Virus record (IMG/VR): IMGVR_UViG_3300042888_000541
Location: 1-44,346 of that record
Origin: a virus
Strand: one strand, 5' to 3'
DNA length: 44,346 bases
A program made the translations under genes and the position numbers. This document shows, piece by piece, positions 16,784 to 24,372 of the stretch (position 1 is its first letter; every line of letters starts with the position of its first letter). The notes beneath the pieces were generated by a model. That model had not been told where the DNA came from. It searched no databases and saw only the letters and a program-made list of their open reading frames with translations.

Positions 16784-17275
16784 ATGGCTTTATTTGGATC
16801 AAAGAGAGATGTATCAATATTCAGATCAATGTCGGAAGAGTTGATCAACGATATCATTACACAGCAGATAGGATACTATAAGGTAGTTTTATCAGAAACT
16901 CCACCCAATACTTATGGAGAAGCTATTACTAAGCAGTATGTTGGACCAGTACTAATTAACACATTAATAGAAAGAGGAGACTTTACTGTATCTAATGATA
17001 ACTTTGGACCTGATACTGCAAGGATTGTAACCTATAGATTCCTAAAAACTTCACTAGAAACTGCAAATGTATATCCTGAAGTAGGAGATGTTATAATGTA
17101 TAACGAATTATACTACGAAGTTGATAACGTTAATGAGAACCAACTTATATTAGGTAAAGATCCTGACTACTCTTACTCAACCGGGTTAGAGAACTTTGGA
17201 GGAAGTTACTCTCTTATATTACAAACTCACTTAACAACACCAGAACGATTAGGTATAGCTCAATTTAGAATTTAA
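16784..17275 (+). CDS. gp14: Neck protein (gp14-like candidate)
   Basis: A 163-residue protein between the gp13-like and gp15-like genes. It is beta-rich, with VGDVIMYNELYYEVDNVNEN (about 103-122), a barrel-like phrase similar to part of gp14 and of head-tail connector proteins. The identification rests on gene order and this segment; overall similarity to T4 gp14 (256 residues) is weak by eye. It is tightly packed with both neighbours (1 and 2 base gaps), so it is expressed with them. Confidence 0.6.
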   Translation: MALFGSKRDVSIFRSMSEELINDIITQQIGYYKVVLSETPPNTYGEAITKQYVGPVLINTLIERGDFTVSNDNFGPDTARIVTYRFLKTSLETANVYPEVGDVIMYNELYYEVDNVNENQLILGKDPDYSYSTGLENFGGSYSLILQTHLTTPERLGIAQFRI

Positions 17276-17277
17276 AC

Positions 17278-18141
17278 ATGCAACAAGTAAGACCTAAGAA
17301 CAGAAGAGAATTTATGAACAGCCTTGTTATACCAACAAGTCCGGCTGAGGGAAATCCCAACATAATTCCATCTGAACCTTTTAATCCAGGACAGCCTGAG
17401 TTTAACAGAGCACTTGAGGTCTCACTCAAAGATGATACAAGTAGAAACTTTAAGATAGGTATAACAGATGTTAACGAAGCAGTACAGTACTACTTTGAAA
17501 ACGTATTAAAGTTATCTGCAGTACAGAATAATAGCAAAGTAGCACTCCCAATCATATATGGATCACCTGAAAAATGGAAGTCAGTACAAGCTGATGGATT
17601 CTATAGAGATGGAGCATCTAAGATAATGCCACCTTTATTAATGTATAGGAGGACCTCTATTGAACAGAACAAGAATTTAGGTAACAAGATAGATGGTAAC
17701 AACGTTCATAACGTACAGCTCTTTAAAAAGGGTTTCTCACGTCGTAATATCTACGATAACTTTAACATACTAAGAGACCAAGTACCTCAAGATGAATATG
17801 TGATAAGTATAACACCCGATTACGTAACAGTTACTTACGAGTGTGTGATATGGACAAACTTTGTTGAACAGATGGATAGTATTATAGAAGCTGTTAATTA
17901 TGCATCGTATAGTTATTGGGGAGATCCAACTAGATTTCAATTCTTAACAAAGATAGATAGTTTTCAAGATAATCTAACATATAGTACAGGTGAAGATAGA
18001 GTTGTAAAAACATCATTTAACATGAGTATTAATGGATATCTAATCCCAGACTCAGTAAATGCTTACATCTCAAAACTATCGGAAAGAACTTATAACTTAT
18101 GTAAAATTCAATTTGATATTGAAGCAACACATAACGGGTAA
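17278..18141 (+). CDS. gp15: Tail sheath stabiliser/tail completion protein (gp15-like)
   Basis: A 287-residue protein. VALPIIYGSPEKWKSVQADG (about 89-108), PPLLMYRRTSIEQ and the later YECVIWTNFVEQMDSIIEAV follow the order of the T4 gp15 core, which caps the tail tube and sheath and binds the neck. The end, FNMSINGYLIPDSVN, matches the gp15 'NGWMYP' strand region. It follows the gp14-like gene after 2 bases. A gap with a TATTTATA octamer follows it. Confidence 0.82.
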   Translation: MQQVRPKNRREFMNSLVIPTSPAEGNPNIIPSEPFNPGQPEFNRALEVSLKDDTSRNFKIGITDVNEAVQYYFENVLKLSAVQNNSKVALPIIYGSPEKWKSVQADGFYRDGASKIMPPLLMYRRTSIEQNKNLGNKIDGNNVHNVQLFKKGFSRRNIYDNFNILRDQVPQDEYVISITPDYVTVTYECVIWTNFVEQMDSIIEAVNYASYSYWGDPTRFQFLTKIDSFQDNLTYSTGEDRVVKTSFNMSINGYLIPDSVNAYISKLSERTYNLCKIQFDIEATHNG

Positions 18142-18181
18142 GTTAGTATTATAAAAATACACTTTTAGCCAATAGATTAAC

Positions 18182-18189
18182 TATTTATA
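18182..18189 (+). promoter_or_regulatory. TATTTATA octamer (late-promoter candidate)
   Basis: TATTTATA lies 19 bases before the ATG at 18209. The gap is AT-rich and contains no other gene. Confidence 0.52.
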
Positions 18190-18208
18190 CATAACAAACA
18201 AATTACAC

Positions 18209-18457
18209 ATGAATCAGTTTTTGACAGCAGAAGAATTACAACAACTTAAGGATCTAAGAGAGAAAGCAGTAGCAACTGCATCAACTCTAGGAGAACTAAG
18301 CTACCAAAAGATCTTAATCGACTTAGAATTAGAGAAAGCAAAACAGCAAGTAATCGATATTAAGGATGAAGAAGCAAAGATTTTTAGTGAGGTAGGAGCA
18401 AAGTATGGTGATGTTACAGTGAACCTTGAAACAGGGGAAGTATCAACACGATTGTAA
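18209..18457 (+). CDS. Small coiled-coil protein upstream of tail sheath
   Basis: An 82-residue protein. Residues 5-62 are an amphipathic helix or helical hairpin (LTAEELQQLKDLREKAVATA, then ELEKAKQQVIDIKDEEAKIF), and the end is short and strand-like (KYGDVTVNLETGEVS). Comparable small coiled-coil proteins occur next to tail genes in Bacteroidota phages; the function is unknown. It has octamers both before and after it, so it may be its own transcript or the first gene of the sheath transcript. Confidence 0.6.
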   Translation: MNQFLTAEELQQLKDLREKAVATASTLGELSYQKILIDLELEKAKQQVIDIKDEEAKIFSEVGAKYGDVTVNLETGEVSTRL

Positions 18458-18482
18458 TAAGGTTTTTCACAGTACAACTAGA

Positions 18483-18490
18483 TATTTATT
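18483..18490 (+). promoter_or_regulatory. TATTTATT octamer (late-promoter candidate)
   Basis: TATTTATT lies 20 bases before the tail sheath ATG at 18511, the expected distance for a late promoter with a short A-rich leader. Confidence 0.6.
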
Positions 18491-18510
18491 ACAAGCAATA
18501 AATCAACAAA

Positions 18511-20757
18511 ATGGCAGAAGCATTATTATCACCAGGCGTTTTCGTACAAGAAAACGATGCATCACAAATAACACAAGGACCTTTACAAGCTGGAGCAGCT
18601 TTGTTAGGACCTACCGTAGTAGGACCAGTTAATATTCCTACAATTGTTAGATCATATTCAGATTATCAAGCAAAGTTTGGTAGTTTGTTTATTTCAGGAG
18701 GCGTTAACTACGAGTATTTAACGTCAATTGCTGCGGCAAACTACTTTGAACAAGGTGGTGAGTCGTTGATTGTAACAAGAGTAGCATCAGGATCTTATAC
18801 TCCTGCACAATCTACAACTATTCCAAACAATGTAATAGCATCAGCAGGTACTCCGGCAACAGCATCAGCATCAACAACTTCAGGTTGGATCACAGGATCA
18901 CTACCATCATATAACATATCAGCAACTGGTTCAAATATGATAGTAGAGTTTGCAATTGGAGACAACATCTACTTTATAAGTCCAGGTATCTACGATCTAG
19001 TAGACAATGCTGCAGACTTTATTTCTGTCAACGTAAACAATGGAACTGGAAGCTGGAACGTTGATCAGTGGGCTACTGCACTAGTAAAAGGAGTTAATAA
19101 CCCAACTGGTGATTTAAAAAACTATGTTACTGCATCATACACCACAGGATCATTATCGTTTACAGGATCTGCTTTATTAAGCAACCCAGCAAATGCTAAT
19201 GGATATAAAATATACGCTAATGGTTTTAGCAGTTGGCCAGTTACATCGTCTGCACTTCCTACAAAAGATAGATTAAGCACCGTAGCAATATTTGGTGGAG
19301 CATCAGCAAATGTTAACAACTCTACTTTTACATTAGAAACCCTTTCAGTAGGTGACATCATGAACAACTCTGCAAATGCTGCATCAGCATCTAACGGAGT
19401 ATTACCTTCAGGTTCTTCTTCAAACATTCGTTGGGAGATTACAGGAGCTGATACAGGATCAGGTGTTTTCACAGTATTGATTAGAAGAGGTGATGATTAT
19501 CAAAACTCAAAGACAATTTTAGAAACTTGGGCTAATGTATCATTAGATCCAAATCAAAGTAATTATATTGCATACGTAATTGGAGATCAAACACAAACAG
19601 TATTAACTGATGAGTTTGGTAATCCATACTTACAAACTACTGGAAGCTATGCAAACGCATCAAGATACGTAAGAGTTAAAGAAGTTATTTCACCAACACC
19701 AAACTACTTTACTCCACAAGGACAACCAGTAACATTATATAAATCTTACATCCCAACAAACGGAAGTGGATCTCTTAATGGAAGTTTCCAAAGTGCAGTA
19801 GGACCTATCCACGGTGTTTATGGAATTGCAGCTTTGAACATGTTTGAAAACATTAAGGTATCAGACTCAACAGCAGCAACTCCTTCAACAAACATTCAAG
19901 GTGTATTTGCAAGTGATTACGATACAGCTCTTGGATTATTGAAGAGTGGTGAAGATTACGACTTCAACATCGTATCAATGCCAGGTGTTACTTATCAAAA
20001 CGCAGCTGACCAAGTCAATACCTTACTATCAAACGTAAGTGAAAGAGGTGATGCGATTGCAGTAGTAGATATGGTAACATACGGTCAATCTTTAACAGAG
20101 GTTGGAAGCAACGCACAAAGCATTGATAACTCTTATGGAGCTACATACTGGCCATGGATTCAAGTAAGATCACGTGAGACAGGTAAATTAAACTTCGTAC
20201 CAGCTTCTACAATTGTACCAGCAGTATACGAATACTCAGACAAAGTTTCTGCAGAGTGGTTTGCACCAGCAGGTATGACTAGAGGTGGTTTACCAACAGT
20301 ATTACAACCAGAAAGAAAGTTAACAGTATCAGCTAGAAATACATTGTACGGATCTAAAGTAAATCCAATCGCAGTATTCCCAGGACAAGGTACAGTTATC
20401 TACGGACAAAAAACATTACAATCAAAACCATCTGCATTAGATAGAGTAAACGTAAGACGTTTGTTAATATCTTTGAAGAGATACATTAAGCAAATTGGTA
20501 ACACATTAGTATTCGAACAGAACACTGCAGTAACAAGAAACAAATTCTTGTCACAAGTTAATCCATACTTAGATTTTGTACAACAAAAGCAAGGCTTATA
20601 TGCATTCCGTGTAGTAATGGATGAGACAAACAATACACCAGATGTAATCGATAGAAATCAATTGATTGGTACTATCTACATCCAACCTACTAGAACAGCT
20701 GAATTTATTCAATTAGACTTTAACGTATTGCCAACAGGAGCTACTTTTGGTCAATAG
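18511..20757 (+). CDS. gp18: Tail sheath protein (gp18-like)
   Basis: The 748-residue contractile sheath subunit. The N-terminus ALLSPGVFVQENDAS (4-18), then GPVNIPTIVRSYSDYQAKFG, is the canonical sheath start that forms the handshake strand. The middle (about 110-420) is a Ser/Thr/Gly-rich surface insertion region. The C-terminal third (from about 545) has the conserved core: YWPWIQVRSRETGKLNFVPA, WFAPAGMTRGGLP and the final IYIQPTRTAEFIQLDFNVLP. Its presence fixes the virus as a myovirus. It is slightly longer than T4 gp18 (659). It has its own octamer upstream. Confidence 0.95.
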   Translation: MAEALLSPGVFVQENDASQITQGPLQAGAALLGPTVVGPVNIPTIVRSYSDYQAKFGSLFISGGVNYEYLTSIAAANYFEQGGESLIVTRVASGSYTPAQSTTIPNNVIASAGTPATASASTTSGWITGSLPSYNISATGSNMIVEFAIGDNIYFISPGIYDLVDNAADFISVNVNNGTGSWNVDQWATALVKGVNNPTGDLKNYVTASYTTGSLSFTGSALLSNPANANGYKIYANGFSSWPVTSSALPTKDRLSTVAIFGGASANVNNSTFTLETLSVGDIMNNSANAASASNGVLPSGSSSNIRWEITGADTGSGVFTVLIRRGDDYQNSKTILETWANVSLDPNQSNYIAYVIGDQTQTVLTDEFGNPYLQTTGSYANASRYVRVKEVISPTPNYFTPQGQPVTLYKSYIPTNGSGSLNGSFQSAVGPIHGVYGIAALNMFENIKVSDSTAATPSTNIQGVFASDYDTALGLLKSGEDYDFNIVSMPGVTYQNAADQVNTLLSNVSERGDAIAVVDMVTYGQSLTEVGSNAQSIDNSYGATYWPWIQVRSRETGKLNFVPASTIVPAVYEYSDKVSAEWFAPAGMTRGGLPTVLQPERKLTVSARNTLYGSKVNPIAVFPGQGTVIYGQKTLQSKPSALDRVNVRRLLISLKRYIKQIGNTLVFEQNTAVTRNKFLSQVNPYLDFVQQKQGLYAFRVVMDETNNTPDVIDRNQLIGTIYIQPTRTAEFIQLDFNVLPTGATFGQ

Positions 20758-20766
20758 TAACTAGAT

Positions 20767-21114
20767 ATGAATAACAATACAAAGATTAGATTACATTTAT
20801 CCAAAGCTCTACTAGAGTCTATAATGAAAGATATTATTTTAGAAGGTAAGGTTAGCCATGCGCAAAAGCTTACCTCTAAAATGAAAAAGCTTGGCGAGAA
20901 TAAAGCTATGAAAAAAGCTAAGGCTAAGATGGAAGAGACTATAGATGTAACTCCTGGAAAGACTTATAAGTATCGTGATGAAAACATTACATTTATTAAG
21001 TCTGGTAAAGATGGCAATGGTAAAGAGTTCTATGAGTTTGAGAATGAGGCTGGCAAGAAGATATTCTTCTTCCCTACTACAGACTTAGACATGTTGAAAC
21101 CTATTAATCAGTAA
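20767..21114 (+). CDS. Small basic protein between sheath and tube genes, unknown
   Basis: A 115-residue protein. Residues 1-60 are basic and helical (LTSKMKKLGENKAMKKAKAK); residues 62-115 form a small beta domain (GKTYKYRDENITFIKSGKDG, then EFENEAGKKIFFF). The N-terminus includes ALLE and IILEGK, both fitting the (L/I)xE protease rule, so it could be another processed internal protein; this is weak evidence. It begins 9 bases after the sheath stop and is probably co-transcribed with it. Confidence 0.5.
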   Translation: MNNNTKIRLHLSKALLESIMKDIILEGKVSHAQKLTSKMKKLGENKAMKKAKAKMEETIDVTPGKTYKYRDENITFIKSGKDGNGKEFYEFENEAGKKIFFFPTTDLDMLKPINQ

Positions 21115-21161
21115 ACACTAAAGTAGTTATACATTTAAGCAATAAAAAGCTAACATAAAGA

Positions 21162-21169
21162 TATTTATT
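21162..21169 (+). promoter_or_regulatory. TATTTATT octamer (late-promoter candidate)
   Basis: TATTTATT lies 16 bases before the tail tube ATG at 21186, in a 71-base gene-free gap. Confidence 0.57.
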
Positions 21170-21185
21170 TTAAAATAAAAAGAAC

Positions 21186-21671
21186 ATGCCAGTATTAGAC
21201 CCGAACGAGATAATGTTTACAGCTTTTGAACCAACCGTTCAAAACAGATTCATATTCAACATAGATGGAATCCCAGCTTACACTATTAAAAGTGCTACAG
21301 CACCAAACTTCTCACTAACTGAAATCAAGTTAGACCACATCAACGTTTACCGTAAGTTAAAAGGTAAGTTAGAGTGGGGAGATATGACTTTAAAGTTATA
21401 CAACCCAATCGCTCCTTCAGGACAACAAGCGGTAATGGAGTGGTTACGTTTATCACACGAGTCAGTAACAGGACGTGATGGATACTCAGATTTCTACAAG
21501 AAAGATGTTAGCTTATGGATCTTAGGTCCAGTAGGTGATGTTGTTTCAGAGTGGATTGTAAAAGGAGCTTTCATTAAGTCTTCAAACTTTGGATCATACG
21601 ATTTCGCAAATTCAGAGGCAGTTGAAATCGAGATGGTATTAGCGATGGATTTTTGTATCTTAAATTATTGA
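21186..21671 (+). CDS. gp19: Tail tube protein (gp19-like)
   Basis: The 161-residue inner tube subunit, the same size as T4 gp19 (163). PTVQNRFIFNIDGIPAYTIK, then WGDMTLKLYNPIAPSGQQAV and MEWLRLSHE, are the characteristic tube strands. The C-terminal half (KDVSLWILGPVGDVVSEWIV) completes the barrel. It is one of the late tail genes with its own octamer. Downstream, the tail operon is interrupted by the cargo-like cassette before resuming at 23608. Confidence 0.93.
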   Translation: MPVLDPNEIMFTAFEPTVQNRFIFNIDGIPAYTIKSATAPNFSLTEIKLDHINVYRKLKGKLEWGDMTLKLYNPIAPSGQQAVMEWLRLSHESVTGRDGYSDFYKKDVSLWILGPVGDVVSEWIVKGAFIKSSNFGSYDFANSEAVEIEMVLAMDFCILNY

Positions 21672-21742
21672 TACTGCGTACTGAATTACTACTTTTTAAA
21701 AGCACTCATCTGCTTATTAGAAAATAATTAAATTAAAAAAAA

Positions 21743-21774
21743 GTTGGCTTTTTAAAATTAAAGGTAGATCTTTA
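21743..21774 (+). promoter_or_regulatory. Host-type promoter candidate of the cargo cassette
   Basis: GTTGG (21743-21747), with 20 bases between TTG and the -7 box GATCTTTA (21767-21774). The 32-base stretch is strikingly similar to the one before queD (43218-43249): both start GTTGG, have a T run and an A-rich middle, and end ATCTTTAG. It lies 33 bases before the gene at 21808. Confidence 0.65.
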
Positions 21775-21807
21775 GGCCATTATAAAAAGCATATACAAAT
21801 ATAAAGC

Positions 21808-22680
21808 ATGAAAAAACTTAACGAACAAGCATTGCAAATGCAAAAATTAGCAGGTATTATCACTGAAAGTGAATATAATACTGAGATGGCTAAGATGGAT
21901 AACACTCCTAAAATGGAAGCTGAGGAAGAAGGAACTTCTGGTGGGGTAACTATAACATCTCAAGAGGAGTTAGATACCTATGTTGAGGAGAATGGCTTAG
22001 TTATTAATGGAAGCATAGAGAATAATTACGATCCAGAGTCTGGAGGGGAATTTTATGGTGAAAGTATTGAATTACCTGATAACTTAACTATAAAAGGAAA
22101 TTTATCAGGAGGAGATTTTGCTTTAGGTAACAACCTTACAATTGAAGGAGAGTGTTATTTTAATGTGGATAGTAGATATGTAGTAAATATGATTAAAATA
22201 CTTGATAAATCAAGTAATCACAATCTTATAACAGCAACGCACTTAGCTAAGAAGTTAGTTGTTAATACTCCCCAAGCAGATTTTGACTGGGGTAGTGCTG
22301 ATGAGCTAGTGTTACCAGACAACTTTATATGTGAAAGTGCATGGTGTATGTTATCTGCAGAAAAACCTTTTGAAAACGTAGAAAAAGCTACCATAGTAGT
22401 AAAAGGAGATCTTGATCTATTTGGCTCATTCGAAGGAGTAGATGATAATACATTTAGAGAATTTGCAAAGAGATTAAAAGTTACGGGTGATTGCCACCTT
22501 CTTTTTGGCTTCCCATCTTACTCAGAAGAGATGACAGATGAAGAAATAAGACAAATCTTCCCTAATGTTGAGGGAGAGATAGAAATTCGTACTAGAAAAG
22601 TACCAAACACAAAAGCACAACCAGACTCAGCAGCATCTATGAATGAAATGAATAAGATGAAGCGTAAGTCTAGAATGTAA
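21808..22680 (+). CDS. Putative capsid-targeted cargo protein with solenoid-like body
   Basis: A 290-residue protein. Residues 1-30 are nearly identical to the N-terminus of the next gene: MQKLAGIITESEYN (11-24), with ITE (18-20) as a candidate prohead protease site. The body (about 48-265) has repeated LPDNLTIKGNLSGG / LGNNLTIEGECYF / VVKGDLDLFGSFEG phrases suggesting a beta-solenoid or LRR-like sheet. The C-terminus is a Met/Lys/Asn linker, AASMNEMNKMKRKSRM. Function is unknown. I infer an internal head protein delivered with DNA. It has its own host-type promoter and shares a terminator with its paralogue. Alternative: a superinfection or host-modifying protein not in the virion. Confidence 0.6.
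   Translation: MKKLNEQALQMQKLAGIITESEYNTEMAKMDNTPKMEAEEEGTSGGVTITSQEELDTYVEENGLVINGSIENNYDPESGGEFYGESIELPDNLTIKGNLSGGDFALGNNLTIEGECYFNVDSRYVVNMIKILDKSSNHNLITATHLAKKLVVNTPQADFDWGSADELVLPDNFICESAWCMLSAEKPFENVEKATIVVKGDLDLFGSFEGVDDNTFREFAKRLKVTGDCHLLFGFPSYSEEMTDEEIRQIFPNVEGEIEIRTRKVPNTKAQPDSAASMNEMNKMKRKSRM
21828..21897 (+). repeat. 70-bp direct repeat, copy 1 (LAGIITE coding)
   Basis: This is identical to 22734-22803 except for one base (CTGAG versus CCGAG). It encodes residues 8-30 of the protein at 21808, covering the putative targeting peptide and cleavage site. The conservation is at DNA level, which suggests recent duplication or gene conversion of the tag only, since the downstream bodies are unrelated. 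Confidence 0.92.
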
Positions 22681-22713
22681 TACAACTAAATAAAACACAA
22701 ACAAACACATAAT

Positions 22714-23478
22714 ATGAAAAAATTAGACGCATCAGCATTGCAAATGCAAAAATTAGCAGGTATTATCACTGAAAGTGAATATAATACCGAGATGGCTAAG
22801 ATGAATAAAATGGAAGCTGAAGAAGGTTCAGGAGCAAATACCTACAAAGTAGTAGAGATTGGATCTAGAGGTGAAGAAGAGGGTGAAGAGATGGTGAAGA
22901 GTGACTTAAGTATCGAAGAATTCTGTAAAGAGCTATTAAAGAAAGAACAGGCAGAGATATTAGCAATGGCTGACAGTGCTGAAGAACGTGCAGAAACACT
23001 ACGTCACTTTAAAGAATTTTCAGGTGTTGGTGAATATGATGATAAATGGGAAGTAGCAGTTACTGAAGAAACAGGATACGATGTATACACAGAAGACCAA
23101 GCAGCATCTATGAATGAAATGAATAAGATGAACAAGATGGGACGTCATTCTAAAATGGAAGAAATGAATAAGATGAAGTCTGCTTCTAAAATGAAAGAAG
23201 CTGAAGAAGAGGGTGAAAATGTCTATAGAGTAGAAAAAATTGGATCTAGAGGTGCAGTAGAGGATGAAGATATAATTGATAGTGATTTAAACATTGAACA
23301 ATTCTGTAAACAATTACTAAAAGATAAGATGGAGGAAGAGTTATCACAAATCACTGATCCTAAGCAACGTGCAGAAATGCTAGCTGACTTTAAGGAATGG
23401 ATGAATGTTGGTGAGTATGGTGACCATTGGGAAGTAACTTACAGTGAAGAATCAGGATATAAAGTATATCAAATGTAA
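22714..23478 (+). CDS. Putative capsid-targeted cargo protein with tandem duplicated domain
   Basis: A 254-residue protein. The N-terminal 30 residues match the gene at 21808 (MQKLAGIITE, with ITE at 18-20). The rest is two copies of one domain of about 83 residues: copy 1 at 43-125 (YKVVEIGSRGEEEGEEMVKS) and copy 2 at 170-252 (YRVEKIGSRGAVEDEDIIDS), each ending GEY.D.WEV..(S/T)EE(T/S)GY.VY. They are joined by a Met/Asn/Lys-rich linker (AASMNEMNKMNKMG) that resembles the C-terminus of the upstream protein. No known fold was recognised. The gene ends 26 bases before a terminator. It is probably co-transcribed with the gene at 21808. Confidence 0.62.
   Translation: MKKLDASALQMQKLAGIITESEYNTEMAKMNKMEAEEGSGANTYKVVEIGSRGEEEGEEMVKSDLSIEEFCKELLKKEQAEILAMADSAEERAETLRHFKEFSGVGEYDDKWEVAVTEETGYDVYTEDQAASMNEMNKMNKMGRHSKMEEMNKMKSASKMKEAEEEGENVYRVEKIGSRGAVEDEDIIDSDLNIEQFCKQLLKDKMEEELSQITDPKQRAEMLADFKEWMNVGEYGDHWEVTYSEESGYKVYQM
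22734..22803 (+). repeat. 70-bp direct repeat, copy 2 (LAGIITE coding)
   Basis: The second copy of the repeat at 21828-21897, with one mismatch. It encodes residues 8-30 of the protein at 22714. Confidence 0.92.
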
Positions 23479-23504
23479 TACAATCACAAAAACACAATAT
23501 TAAG

Positions 23505-23537
23505 AACTCCTTTCTATAATTTAGAGAGGAGTTTTTT
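23505..23537 (+). terminator. Rho-independent terminator closing the cargo cassette
   Basis: An 11-bp stem AACTCCTTTCT/AGAGAGGAGTT (one G-U pair), a 7-base loop ATAATTT, and a T run to 23537. It lies 26 bases after the stop of the gene at 22714 and upstream of the gp26-like late gene. Confidence 0.9.
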
Positions 23538-23580
23538 ATTTTACTTGTAGATAACTAACACATAAAAGTCAAATCGTATA

Positions 23581-23588
23581 TATTTATT
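23581..23588 (+). promoter_or_regulatory. TATTTATT octamer (late-promoter candidate)
   Basis: TATTTATT lies 19 bases before the ATG at 23608 and just after the cassette terminator, so it is well placed to restart tail-gene transcription. Confidence 0.6.
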
Positions 23589-23607
23589 AACAAAAGTAAT
23601 AGAGATT

Positions 23608-24372
23608 ATGACAGACACAAGTAAGGCAGGCTTACCATCAGAAGCCGTAGAACTACCTTCAAAAGGGTTAGTATACCCAAAAGAAAATCCACTATCTTCC
23701 GGAGTTGTTGAAATGAAATACATGACAGCACGTGAAGAAGATATTTTAACAAACCAAAACTTCATTAAGCAAGGGGTTGTATTTGACAAGCTATTAAGAT
23801 CGCTTATCATAAGTCCAATCAACTACGATGACCTAACCTTAGGAGATAAAAACGCAATCTTAATTGCAGGAAGAATCTTAGGATATGGAAAGCAGTATGT
23901 AGTATCAGTAACCCACCCTCAAACAGGCGAGCCTGAGGAAGTTTCAATCGATCTAACAGCGATTAAGAACAAAGAGGTGGACTACTCCACTTTGGCTAAT
24001 ATTAACGAATTTACGTATCAATTACCTACCTCAAATAACGAAGTAACTTTTAAGATCTTAACTCATAAAGATGAGAGGATGATTGAAGAGGAGTTAAAAA
24101 GTTTGAAGAAACTTAACATGTATAACGATGTTACAGTGAGATTAAAGTATGCAATCATTGCTATTAACGGAGATCGTGATGCTAAAGCAGTACGTGATTT
24201 TGTAGATAACCACATGTTAGCAACAGATTCAAGAGCTTTTAGAAAGCACATGAGAGAGATTACACCAGACCTAAACTTAACGATTAATATCGAATTTAAG
24301 GATGGCTACATACAGGAGGGTGTAGATTTACCACTAGGTATTTCATTTTTTTACCCTTCCACAGGACTATAG
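23608..24372 (+). CDS. gp26: gp26-like baseplate hub/tail assembly protein (T4_baseplate family)
   Basis: A 254-residue protein. ELPSKGLVYPKENPLSSGVV (about 15-34), then KYMTAREEDILTNQNFIKQG and LLRSLIISPINYDDLTLGDK, are typical of the T4 gp26/T4_baseplate family. It lies between the tail tube and tape measure genes, the position where other tailed phages encode tail assembly chaperones. The zero-frame stop is at 24370-24372, but the +1 frame stays open and continues a conserved-looking sequence, so a longer fusion product is probable (see the extension). It has its own octamer upstream. Confidence 0.82.
   Translation: MTDTSKAGLPSEAVELPSKGLVYPKENPLSSGVVEMKYMTAREEDILTNQNFIKQGVVFDKLLRSLIISPINYDDLTLGDKNAILIAGRILGYGKQYVVSVTHPQTGEPEEVSIDLTAIKNKEVDYSTLANINEFTYQLPTSNNEVTFKILTHKDERMIEEELKSLKKLNMYNDVTVRLKYAIIAINGDRDAKAVRDFVDNHMLATDSRAFRKHMREITPDLNLTINIEFKDGYIQEGVDLPLGISFFYPSTGL
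24346..24352 (+). other. Candidate ribosomal frameshift site (T7 run)
   Basis: Seven consecutive T residues lie near the end of the gp26-like gene. The needed change is +1 (or -2); the -1 frame closes at 24401-24403. The target frame is open from 24338, so slippage must occur between 24338 and 24372. AGGAGGG at 24314-24320 lies 26 bases upstream, probably too far to be a classical stimulator. Confidence 0.5.

Noticed and set aside
18426-18632. Open frame of 68 codons spanning the gap before the tail sheath gene
   Set aside because: It overlaps the end of one gene and the start of the sheath gene in a shifted frame, is Arg/Thr-rich without order, and contains the promoter-like octamer.
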